DNA of 64,000 nt, from assembly GCA_010645155.1 (NCBI GenBank), contig CM021316.1, forward strand, positions 3,878,703 through 3,942,702, read 5' to 3'. Position 1 is the first letter of the stretch. Each line of letters begins with the position of its first letter. The translations under genes were made by a program, and so were the position numbers. The notes under the pieces were generated by a model. It saw only the letters and a program-made list of their open reading frames with translations, made no database searches and was not told the DNA's origin. This document shows positions 21,341 through 31,300 of the stretch, one piece after another. Source of the DNA: Tigriopus japonicus (lineage: Eukaryota; Arthropoda; Copepoda; Harpacticoida; Harpacticidae).

Positions 21341-22605
21341 CAGAGTGGGGCAGAAGTATCCGGACAAAACTTTGAACATAATTTACAGCATCAAGAGCTA
21401 TTTTTAGCCAATTGTGTATTTAACAAAAAAAGTTTGGACAACAATTAAGAATATTTTTATTCAATATGGTCACCGTTGGCCTTAATGACGGCGTCCAAGC
21501 GGCCAACAAAGGCCGAGCAGGCTTTGGCGACCTCGGCCGTGGAGAAGGAGGCCATGTTCCGCTTCACCGACGACTTCAGAGACGCCAGGCTGTTGTGGGG
21601 CATCTTGTTGACCTTCCTCCTCAGCTCGGACCACAACTAGAAGTCGCATGGGTTGAGGTCAGGGCTGTTTGAAGGCCACTCATCTTTCTTGACCACCACG
21701 TCAAATTTGCTGTTCAAAAAGTTCATGGAAACATTGGACACATGACACGGAGCAGAGTCCTGGATCCACATGAATTTGGTTGCTGGTGGGTACGAGGTTG
21801 CCAGCCAGGGCATCACGACCTTCCTTAGAAGCTCCACGTACCCGGCGGCGTTGAGCCTGAATTTGGGAGGGAAGACATGGGCTGGCATCACCTTCCCGTC
21901 GCTGCTGATGAGGCCAAAGACCATAATCTTGGCAGGATTCTTTGTCTTTATGATGGGAGGCACAACGGTTCTGTTCTCGGCAAGCCATCGGTTGTTCTGG
22001 GGGTTGTACGCACCATCCACCATGAAGATTGACTCATCTGAGAAAAGTCTGACCGTCCTCGGATTGACCTTGCAGATTCTGCGCAACTTCTTGCCCCTCT
22101 CAAGCCTGGTGGCCTTCATCTTCTCGGTAAGAAGGTGGCGTCTGCCTCTGACGTAGGAGGTCAAGGTCCTCCTTGACGGCCCTGGCCACAGTCCTCTTGC
22201 TCACGGACCGCCTGGCTGCGTGGGCTGATATGGACACAACTGGGTTGGCCTCGATGGACCTTCTCAGGCCCGCCAAGAACCTGGGGGTCCGCTTTTTTGC
22301 CCTGTGTGGGCCGCAGGAGGCGTGGCCTGTCCCCCGGCCAGACTGCAGCCTCTTCACGACCTCGTAGACGGTGGCCCTGGGGTACTTGGTTGACTTGATG
22401 ATGGCTCTGGCGTCGTTGCCGGCCGAGAGCAATTACGCTTTTGTTCCTGGGGCTTCATATTTCTAGATTTAAACAAAAAAAAATTAACAAACATTCAAAA
22501 CCGGTTTTTGGTCAAACCAGAAAAACGCGGGAAATAAAACTATTCCTCTTGCTTCAGGAGGTAAACGTCATCCAAGTTTTGTCTGGATACTTCTGCCCCT
22601 CCCCG
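21341..22605. mobile_element. mariner-type transposon (maT-like, DD37D), complete ends
   Basis: The terminal inverted repeats contain GGGGCAGAAGTATCCGGAC on the left and its complement (GTCTGGATACTTCTGCCCC) on the right, flanked by TA at 21339-21340 and 22606-22607. The 1265-bp length is typical of mariner-group elements. The inside is clearly richer in G+C than the surrounding DNA. The transposase runs on the minus strand. Confidence 0.93.
21457..22458 (-). pseudogene. mariner/maT-like transposase, inactivated
   Basis: The reading starts at ATG 22458 and ends at TAA 21457, about 334 codons, a normal length for the family. An N-terminal HTH (IIKSTKYPRATVYEVVKRLQ) binds the terminal repeats. 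The catalytic part has FSDESIF (first Asp), WIQDSAPCH (second) and SPDLNPCDF (third); 37 residues separate the last two Asp, the DD37D spacing of the maT family rather than DD34D mariner or DD34E Tc1. Defects: a frameshift just after the ATG, another near 22150, and a TAG at about 21637 right after CDF, with the remaining C-terminus (LWSELRRKVNKMP...) still readable to 21457. Few lesions suggest a fairly young insertion. Confidence 0.9.
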
Positions 22606-22967
22606 TAGGTATCAAAACTCATTTTACTTAAGACTTCCGGATTTTTACAAGACTTTTCATTTTCTAATATTCTGATATTTCATGTTAAGAGGTTCAAGAA
22701 AGATCCTGCAAAAAGCAGGCATTGGATATTAAAAACGAAACTTTTGTTGAATTGCAGAAACTTGTCTGACTTTTTGTACATTTCTATCCTGAGTCATTAA
22801 AGTCCCTCTATCATCCCTCTATTCATTAACATAAATTTAATTGTCATTTTTTTAGCGTTGCTGGTTCAAGACTGCTGCTCTGTTTGGTTCATAAGTCTTT
22901 TATAGGTCTTTTGAAGTCTTCAATTCCAAGCTTTTTTGGGAGAAATTTTGATATTGAAAAGAAAGAA
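22606..22967. other. unassigned AT-rich DNA
   Basis: No gene or repeat recognised between the mariner element and the LINE fragment. Confidence 0.3.
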
Positions 22968-23115
22968 GACACGTGTTTTTTCAGAGATTTCAACTCTGAA
23001 GCAAGAACCATCCATAGATGAAGCCATAAATAGGCTAGTTTTAATTTTTGATGAGATTTGTTTGTCTCTTTATATTCCAGAAATGGCGCCAAAAGGTGGG
23101 CCATTGTCTAGAATT
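22968..23115 (+). pseudogene. LINE ORF2 fragment (endonuclease-RT linker)
   Basis: The frame ISTLKQEPSIDEAINRLVLI with FDEICLSLYIP matches ISILKQEAPIDKAINKL and FDEVCLSIGI of the LINE copy at 56340-56430. It continues with PLSRISKCRKKLFKRSC, a basic stretch which that copy lacks. Dead fragment. Confidence 0.7.
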
Positions 23116-23689
23116 TCAAAATGTAGAAAGAAGTTGTTCAAAAGGAGTTGTCAGATTTTAAATTGATTTCGGCGTACTTCAAATCCATATGTTGTACGTG
23201 GGGTATCCAAACTATAGGTAGTCTGGGCCTGTAATTCGTTAAATTGCACCATTTTCAGATTGCTGTCAAAAATCAAAATAAAGATTGAACTCTTGTGAGC
23301 AGATGCTATTTCACAAATTTTGTTGTCAGACAAACTTGTTTGAAGCTATGATTTAATTAGACCAAGTATGTTGGGTGACCCCTGTACGTTTCAAAAAATG
23401 GACGTCAAGAGCAAGAAACACGCCAAAATACAATTTTTGGTAAAGTAATGATGTTGCTCATACTTGAGCAACAATAGTTCATAGCAACATAAGCGATGTT
23501 GCTCGCATTTGACGCTTGTTTGTTTTGTTCGTTAAGGAGTTAGTACATCACTCATAGAGGGTGTTCCATGAAGAAATATCCCCGTCCTTGCCACTTTCTG
23601 GTTGCCAACCCAAATTGCCCATATTGGCAACTGTTTGCATTGAAAGACAACGCTAAATTTGGACTCCAAAGAGTTGAGTTTGGAGGGTG

Positions 23690-23766
23690 GTAGTGAGCCA
23701 GGACCGAACCCCAGCTATCCGCACGACAAAGCGACGCAGTACGCACTACGCCATGCCTCACCCCGT
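23690..23766 (-). repeat. tRNA-derived SINE head (A and B boxes)
   Basis: On the minus strand GTGAGGCATGGCGTAGTGCG includes an A-box-like TGGCGTAGTGCG, and about 35 nt later GGGGTTCGGTCCTGG contains a B-box (GGTTCGGTCC). Ends GTGAG and CTCAC can pair as an acceptor stem, but the anticodon arm does not fold well, so a SINE or tRNA relic is more likely than a working tRNA gene. An imperfect inverted GACCCCTGTA pair at about 23382 and 23793 may mark a surrounding element. Confidence 0.5.
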
Positions 23767-23893
23767 TCTCTTGACGCTTATTTTCTACATATACAGGGGT
23801 CAACTAACATACTTTGTCCAATTAAATCATTACTTCGAGCAAGTTTGTCTAAGAACAAAATTTGTAAAATATTTATTCTAGAAATCTAGATCT

Positions 23894-24655
23894 AGAAATG
23901 ATGGTCCATCTTCGAATTTCTTTTATTATACGGTCGTGCCTTTGATTTCAGGATATTCCAAGGACAGGTAAGAATATTTTAAAGTTGTTCAAGTTGTGTA
24001 ATGGACAATGGACTAAATAAAACTCCCCGTTTTGATCTGGGGGAGAGTTTTTGGGGAAAAGGTGGTTCTTTCATCCCCCTTTCATGAGGATTTTGCGTTC
24101 GAATTAAGGTCCATAGGATCAGATGGCTGATCTGATCCAGACCCGTCAAAAGTGCCCTTCAATATTTATAGCCAACAACATCTCCGACTTGGACTACATC
24201 TTCTTTCAAAATAAGACTAATCTCGTTCCTTCATTTTCCTATGAAAATGGTTCCTGCGTTGTGGAGGTGTTGAAGAGGATGGAAGAGGAGTAACACTCCA
24301 GATACCACCACATATACTTCTGTTGAGCATTGTTTACAGGAGTTGGACTAATGGGTGGAGCAAGATTCCATCTACGTATTTCCTCATTGTTATGAGGACT
24401 AAAATCCTTTGGAGAGCTGAATGTTAAACATTCATGAGACGAGTAAAAAGGGTGCTGGAACCTCTAAAATCAAAGTGAAGAACATCCACTCCATAAATAT
24501 TAACACAAGAAGTTTGACTGAATTCTTTCAAGACACATGTTCAACAGTTTTAGCCATTAATAAGGAATACATGACATTGTGTCAAAATAGAGCCTCGGCT
24601 TCAAACATTTTTTTCAAAAATCGGAGTTCGTGTCCACCCCTTTCAGGGATTCCTG
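23894..24655. mobile_element. 5'-truncated copy of the 7-bp-TSD element family
   Basis: Matches the right-hand part of the elements at 35412-37464 and 59740-61312, from AGAAATGATGGTCCATCTTC to the end TTTCAGGGATTCCTG. The left terminus is absent. It includes the short conserved coding tail ending [11 protein letters not shown] (stop at about 24292). Confidence 0.85.
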
Positions 24656-24900
24656 ATTAGTCTTTATCTGGAGTATGTAGGAGCTGATCTTCTAACAGCA
24701 TTTGAGGCAGGATTAGACAAATTTTGAATACTATTCCTGATCAACCCACTATTCAAGGGTTATATGTATCTGCCAACAGTAACTCATTGGTAGACCAAAT
24801 TTCTTTTAAATGTTAATTTTATATTTTCATCTCATGGAGTAACGTAAATGAATAACTTTCTTTTCAGGGAATCCTGTTACTTGTAGCGGTAATAAAAAAT
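24656..24900 (+). mobile_element. LINE 3' end fragment
   Basis: Matches 57350-57590: the ORF2 C-terminal region (YVGADLLTAFEAGLD...) and the 3' UTR ending GGAATCC..CTTGTAGCGGTAATAAAAAAT. It abuts the preceding element end directly. Confidence 0.8.
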
Positions 24901-25103
24901 CCGCAACCCACCAAAACAAATGTGACTGAAAACGCATGTTTTAAATTTTTTCGATTAATCCGTGTGGCAAAACGAATGGATTCAAACGAATTCATCCGTT
25001 AATCCAAGGAAGTCTGTTGAGTCTTGTCCTTTGGGAATTGACTAATTATGTAACGCAGACTTTGATCGGTGAATAAATGAATTGACCAGTTCCGAACTAA
25101 ACA

Positions 25104-25200
25104 TGGCGCAGTCGGTATGCTGAACTTTGCCTAGTGATTTCAATCCGTTCCCAACGTGTAGGATGGCTTCTGCTGAAACTGTCAAAGCGTCCTATAGGCA
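25104..25200 (+). mobile_element. LTR-retroelement leader: tRNA-Ser primer site and possible gag start
   Basis: TGGCGCAGTCGGTA (25104-25117) is complementary to the tRNA-Ser 3' end, a primer site used by arthropod Ty3/gypsy elements. At 25163 an ATG opens MASAETVKASYR, similar in layout to the frame at 62004 (MASRDDLLPLKASRRG) behind another tRNA-Ser primer site. The frame is broken at about 25200 by a repeat-rich insertion. Confidence 0.4.
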
Positions 25201-26240
25201 GGGTTGGTCGGGGGATCAACTTTTTCGATTTATCCCCTTTACCCAGGGATAAACGGAATAAATTAGGGGATAAACGGGATAAATGGGGGGATAAACGGGA
25301 TAAACAGGATAAATGGGGGGATAAACGGGATAAACAGGATAAATGGGGGGATAAACGGGATAAATGGGAGGATAAACGGGATGAACCGGTGGATAAATGA
25401 AATAAAGCCAATTTTGTTCCGATTTTTGACATGCTTGAATCCCTGAAAATGGCCGATCAAACTAAAGGTTTAATATAAATATTAATAAAAGACATTTCCA
25501 ATATTTAACAGAAATAATTGTTATATATTATCAAACTAGAAAAACATGTAACATAAAGCCTACAATTGACAGTACTTGTTGAGACGTGATGAAATTGAAG
25601 AAATCTTCCACAGCTGAAGATTATCAAGGTCAGAAAACTTCATGCTTAGTGAATGTAATAGAGAGAGACACAAAAATGAACTAATTTCTAGAAATACGGG
25701 TAATTTGTTTGATAAAGGAGGGAATCCCCTTTATCCCCGTTATTCCCTGGAGGAAAATCCCGTTAATCCCAAAAAAACGGGACGCTTTATGGATGAGATA
25801 GTCTACCAACTAACCCTACAATATTCCTACAGAGCAGACAGCCTTTATCAGATTGCAGCTGCAAATCTGCATTTTGACTTCGGAAACACAAACAAATAAA
25901 AGCTAAAAACCTAGGAGTTTTCATTGTAGCATTGGAAATAATTTTTGTTAGGGACTTTATTGAAAAAAGTGAGATTTTGTGGGAAATATAGTGTTACGGA
26001 AATTTGTGAATATTTATAGAAATAAGGAAGAAATGCTTGAAGAGTAAGAAAAAATTGCTTTTAAGGTAGGAAAAAATGCTTGAAGAGTAAGAAAAAATTG
26101 CTTTAAGGTAGGAAAAAATGCTTGAAAATTAGGAAAAAAGCTTGGAAAATAGGAAAAAAGCTTGAAAAGTAAGAAAATCCCGTTTATCCCGTTTATCCCT
26201 TTTACTACTTGAAGGAAAATCCCGTTTATCCCTCTAGGGA
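25200..26240. repeat. element with GATAAACGG subterminal repeats (MITE-like)
   Basis: Starts CAGGGTTGGTCGGGGGATC (hAT-style end), then tandem GGGATAAACGGGATAAA-type units (25250-25400). Inverted counterparts (CCCGTTTATCCC) occur at 25736-25780 and 26178-26232. No matching right terminal repeat or target duplication was found, so the boundaries are approximate. The open frames over the array only encode the repeat. Confidence 0.5.
26035..26170. repeat. minisatellite, TTGAAGAGTAAGAAAAAATG type
   Basis: Three to five imperfect tandem units of about 25-50 bp containing GCTTGAA(G/A)A(G/T)TA(A/G)G and GCTTTTAAGGTAGG. Confidence 0.7.
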
Positions 26241-26572
26241 TATTATCGTCACGAAGGTGCGCGACCCCCAATATTCCGAAGGGATGTCGAGCCAAGGACA
26301 ATAGAGTGTTGTTAAATCCTTGACCGGGAAGGACAACATATGTCCGGACATCGCCTCCTGAAAGGTCAGGTTCTTAAAATTGTTGGTTGTTGGACACTAA
26401 CCTTACCAGCCCTGTGCTGAAGAGCTCTGTTTCGCATATGAAATGCGTCCATGCATTATTGGCATATTGGGGCTCGCAGAGGTATCATTTAAGGAATTAG
26501 GTGAAGGTGGCATCGGCGGATTTGGCGGAGTTTGGAAGCCAGAGGTGCAGGCCGTAGAGGAAGATGGGGGGG

Positions 26573-26573
26573 G

Positions 26574-26616
<43 letters not shown>
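26573..26616. repeat. (GTT)n microsatellite
   Basis: An uninterrupted run of about 14 GTT units preceded by a G tract. Confidence 0.97.
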
Positions 26617-26790
26617 ATCGAAGTTTATTGCGCAAAAAACATGTTTTCAGTTAAATTTTAACTGGTCCAAACGAACATGTATGCTTGTAAAGAGAGCGAA
26701 GAAATTTTGTGGATAGGCAGTGGAGAGAGAAAAAAAACGTATTTTTTTTTAAAACAAGTTTTAAAAGAATGTGAAATGAAGAAAAGGAGG

Positions 26791-27160
26791 GCATGAGAGG
26801 GGCTCTGACGTCCACAAGAGGGGCTCTGACGTCAACGAGAGGGGCTCTGACGTCTCACGAGAGCGGCTCTGACATCTCACGTGAGGGGCTCTGACTTCCC
26901 ACGAGAGGGGCTCTGACGTCCACGAGAGGGGCTCTGACGTCTCACGAGAGCGGCTCTGACTTCCCACGAGAGGGGCTCTGACTTCCCACGAGAGGGGCTC
27001 TAAACTTCTAAGAGAGGGGCTCTGACGTCTCACGGGAGGGGCTCTGACGTCCAACGAGAGCGGCTCTGACGTCTCACAAGAGGGGCTCTGACGTCTCACA
27101 AGAGGGGCTCTGACGTCTCACGAGAGGGGCTCTGACGTCCCACGAGAGGGGCTCCATTGG
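26791..27160. repeat. 22-bp minisatellite, about 16 units
   Basis: Units read GAGAGGGGCTCTGACGTCTC plus AC, with variants. Because 22 is not a multiple of 3 the minus-strand frames (26761-27389) cycle through three peptide phases and are not evidence of a gene. Most units keep CTCTGACGT, a CRE-like half site. Confidence 0.92.
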
Positions 27161-28356
27161 CCCAAAGGAGGGGCAGGTAATGCCCATGGATATTATCCAA
27201 CTCCCCACAGCACTGAGTTGCAGTGCCTCCAACTCCGTCCTTTAATTGAGGATTTTGCTCTGTGTCGGCTGGGGGGCTTCTAAACGTTTTATCCTCGTCA
27301 CCATGGAAATAACGTGAATGCACACGAAATAAAGTAGTTTTGAAAAGTGAAGCCCCCGAAAACATTTCTTTATTACTGCTGACTAGCATGCAAATAACAG
27401 CCTTTTGATTTGGTTCTAATTAGAGTGTTATTAGTTGTGTTGCTGAAGTTCCAGACAAATTTCAACTTTCCTGAGTGATTTGGATATATGATTTTATTTA
27501 CGAAGAGAGATATACTCTCTGAGAGAAACAGAGAGTTCAAACATTTCAAAAAAACATGTTCAAACTTTTGAGAGACCTTCCAAGACGTTTGTAAAGGCAA
27601 AGGAAAAATTCTGTGTTATTTTGAAGTTTGTCAAAAATAATTGCTCATGTGAGTTCACCATAACCCCAAAACTAAAGATTAGTGCAATGGGAAAGGGAAT
27701 GAGTAAAGAATACTTCTTGGATTTTTGAGTAGTTACTAAACTAAAGAAGTTTTGAAATGTAATGGTATTACCCTAACTATTTCGAAAAAAAAGGAACAAA
27801 TTTGTTTAAAACTGTCTTGTGTTCTAGTGTAGTGAGAATTTTGTTCCTAAGGTTTTTCGTGAAAGAAAACAAACAGCCTCGAACCATTAAATTTATTGCA
27901 CGAAGAGATTAACCATAACTATTGTGCTTTCCAATAGGGAATTAACATCCCACATAATGAGAAGATGAATCAGATCTTTCCCACAACTTTGCCTACAGAA
28001 GTTTGCAATCAAAAGCACTTTATTCTGGGACAGTTGCCAAATGTTCGGTAGAAGGGACTGACAGAACAGACAGGACAAAAATACATGCCTACTTCAAGCC
28101 TGGACTACTGCTGCTCAGGAATGTGTTTGTCTCAGGCAGGCCCCAGCAGTGCTTTGAGTGGGATCTGCTTTAGAATACCATCTGTCTAAGTGCAATCGTT
28201 GGTTTTCTGAAAACTCATGGAGTTTTTGTTAAATTATTGCGGATCATGCGCCACCATTGCATATTGATGCCTAAATATTCAAGGTAAGAACTAATTACCT
28301 TGCAACAATACAATACGGGATGGTAATGAAAGAAAGCGGAAGGAGAAGCGGGAAGA
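27161..28356. other. 1.2-kb stretch without a supported gene
   Basis: Short frames only (27373-27600, 27893-28078 on the minus strand), no motifs. It lies downstream of the calcium sensor gene, which reads towards it. Confidence 0.4.
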
Positions 28357-28362
28357 TTTATT
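28357..28362 (-). terminator. poly(A) signal of the calcium sensor gene
   Basis: AATAAA on the minus strand about 31 bp after the stop codon (28393-28395). A second AATAAA overlaps the stop region at 28387-28392. Confidence 0.6.
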
Positions 28363-28392
28363 AACTTGTCATTCATTCATTTACTTATTTAT

Positions 28393-31300
28393 TTATTGAG
28401 CAACTATTTCGACATTGGGATCACCAGACACTTCATCTTCTTGAGAAACAGGCTGTTGAACATTCGGATAATTGTCCTCATTATCCGATTCCACCCCCCC
28501 CGCATTGAGCAATCTCACGAGTTCTGGATCTTCCAGACATCCTTTGACAAACTCTTCTGTGGTCAACTCACCATCACCATTGATATCCAGTTCTCCAAAT
28601 ATCTTGTGAGCTCTTTCAGAAGCAGACTCCTAAAATTGACGAATTTTCCATCAACCACATGAAGGTATTTGATGTCTTTACAATGATTTGAGAAGAAATA
28701 CCTTGCTCACACCCTCCATTTCATAAAGAGTTCCAATGATTTCGATCATTTCAGCCAAATCAATTGTTCCACTACCATCTTTGTCATACATTTTAAACGC
28801 CCACCTGGAAAAAATATCTGAATTACAACTCACCCTAAGCAAACGTAAGTGAAAGATTAAAACTTATTACTACATCATACAATTTTGGGTTTGCCACTTT
28901 TCAAAGAAATGGTATTACATTACAACTGCATGTCCATTACAAAACACTAGTGATTGATTGAACCATAAACTTTACGAGATTTTCGGTTATATTTAGCGAA
29001 GTTAGTGTTTAAAGCTACACAATCACGCTATAAAATAGTATTGTCGGAGAAAACTTAGATTTTTTTTGGTCCAAATTTTCTAAATTAGTTTTTTTGCCAT
29101 TTCTTTACGGGTTTTTCTTGCCATAATTCAGGTTTCAAATTCATAAAAGCTCTCCTTTGCCCTAAACTTAAACATTTACAAAACTTTTGAGTTTTTTAGT
29201 GTGATTTGATGTTGCAATAGATGAGTATAATTGTACTGATGGATTTCGAGTTCGTATTTTGCCATACATTTGCCATTTTGGCCCTTAAGGGTCAAAAAGC
29301 TTACCACTAATTAACCTCTTCAAGGGCAAGACTTACGAATCCTCAAGTAAAATATGACAGCACTGCCAATTCCAAAGCCATTTTTAAAAAATGGCTTTGG
29401 AATTGGCAGTGCTGTCTAGGGATGTGGCTTGATGCTGATTTTCAATCTTTTAGCTGTTGATGCTAAGTCACAACACGATCTTGTATTGGAATGGAATCAG
29501 AATGGCATCAAGCTTTTTTGCTGATATGGGCCTCTGAACAAGGTCCTTAAGGTGACTGCCCCAGTGCTGTCTTATACTCCTTGGTTGAATGAATAAATAA
29601 TTAAGAAGACAAAATGTTTTTTTAGACTCTCGTTTGAGAATAAAACTTGATTTGTTGTGTATTTGGACGGATTTAAGATATAAAACCACATGAATAACAT
29701 CCAGCTGTGGCATGAGAATGCGATCTTGTCATGACTCAGACACACTTGTCACATACATAGAAAGGTTTACCAATCGCAGGCATGCCACTTTTCCCCATTA
29801 ATAACTTTTTGCTTTGCCAATTCACTTGACTTCTTCATCCTGGCATTTCAAATGTTTAGCTTGTCCCATACAAATGTATTGTATCACTTCTTATTTGCAA
29901 TGTGTTTCATGATTTTAAGATGTTTGTCACTTCATTGTCCAAGTCTTCTTAACAAAAAGTATATTTGGCTCAAGATACCATAAATTTGGCAAAGCTATCA
30001 TCAGACCACAAGAACTTGTATCCCATTTGTACCTTAAAATACTTTCGAGTGACCAAGTTACGAATTCATATCCATCACCATGTTGTCAGTTGACTTGGCC
30101 TTTGCAACGTGAATTTTGATTTCACCTTTAAGCTTTTGCATCAATCAATTTGCATCATATGTTCCTCAAAACCAGGTTTCTAAAAACTTGAAGTGCTACT
30201 GGCTACTGCTGTTACATCAGGAAATATCCCTAACAAAATATGACATGGGAGACAATGCAAATAAACATAGTTGAACCTATATTGGATACATACATTTTGA
30301 TTTCCGAAATTTTCATTTTTTATTTCATATTTCAAATGCCTGTAGTAGTATTACCGCTGAAAGGAAAATAAAGAACAAAAATAGTGAGCATGACTGGTGA
30401 ACCACATACAGTGCACGTACAGATGTTAGTTGGTAAATATTATATGTATTCCTACTAAATGTTAGAGAATGGTGCTAAAACTGCTCCACAGATGTAGCGT
30501 TTGTAGATTGCATTCAAAGATTGAGTGGCGCCTCCAGAACGATGAAGCGATCGAGAGAATCATTTCGCGAAGTGACGGGGAAGGGTACCGGAACGTCGTC
30601 AAAAATTGAAAGAATTAGCCCGTTGAAATAATCTGATTTAATTTTTGATTCCGGAGACTGGAGAGATTCTTGAGTAAGGCAGCGAGGGGGTAGATTTGCG
30701 TCAGGAGATATGCGGTGTCATTGTTCAAGAAAAGGGATTTTCGAGGCATCTTTCAGATACTTGAGAAAACGGCGTAGAGGACTTCCCATGTGGACCTTGA
30801 AATTTTTGCTTTTTCAATGTTTACTTTCAACGGAACTTGATCCTGATCTCTGGAGAGAGGGTTGCCAGATTATGGAAGAGCCAAAGGACGGCAAAGTCAT
30901 ATTTAGACCTAAAAATCATGTTGCCAAAATTTCCACCTAAGTGACACTGGTAAATCTTGAATTGCTCTTCAAAGAGACATCCAACGACAGTTTTAATGAA
31001 AATGTTAAGTTATGGAAGCATTTGCATTTCTGTCAATTCAGACTGTTTTTTTTGAGATTTGGTCTTTGTGATTTGAATGTCGTAGCACTGATCACATAAT
31101 TTTTCTTGTCACACGTCTTTCTCTCTGAACAACCTCAAGCCATTTTTAAAAGCCAGATGACTTGAAAACGACATTCTTCCATTGGATATTGATTTTGTTT
31201 GGCACTAATTATGCTTTAAATCCATCACTAATTATAAAACAATTAGGTATGTACGATCAGCCATGGGATTTTGCGCTATCAAAGCAATATAAATTTTCAA

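Noticed and set aside
23690..23766. Functional tRNA gene
   Set aside because: Boxes A and B are present but the anticodon arm does not fold, so a SINE relic is the better call.
25134..25460. Lys/Arg/Asp-rich ORFs (KRDKWGD repeats) on both strands
   Set aside because: They only translate the GATAAACGG tandem repeat.
25200..26240. Complete hAT element from CAGGGTTGGTCGG
   Set aside because: No matching right terminal repeat or TSD was found, so it is listed only as a repeat-rich element.
26761..27389. ETSEPLSW-repeat minus-strand ORFs
   Set aside because: A 22-bp unit read in three rotating phases; no constraint expected.
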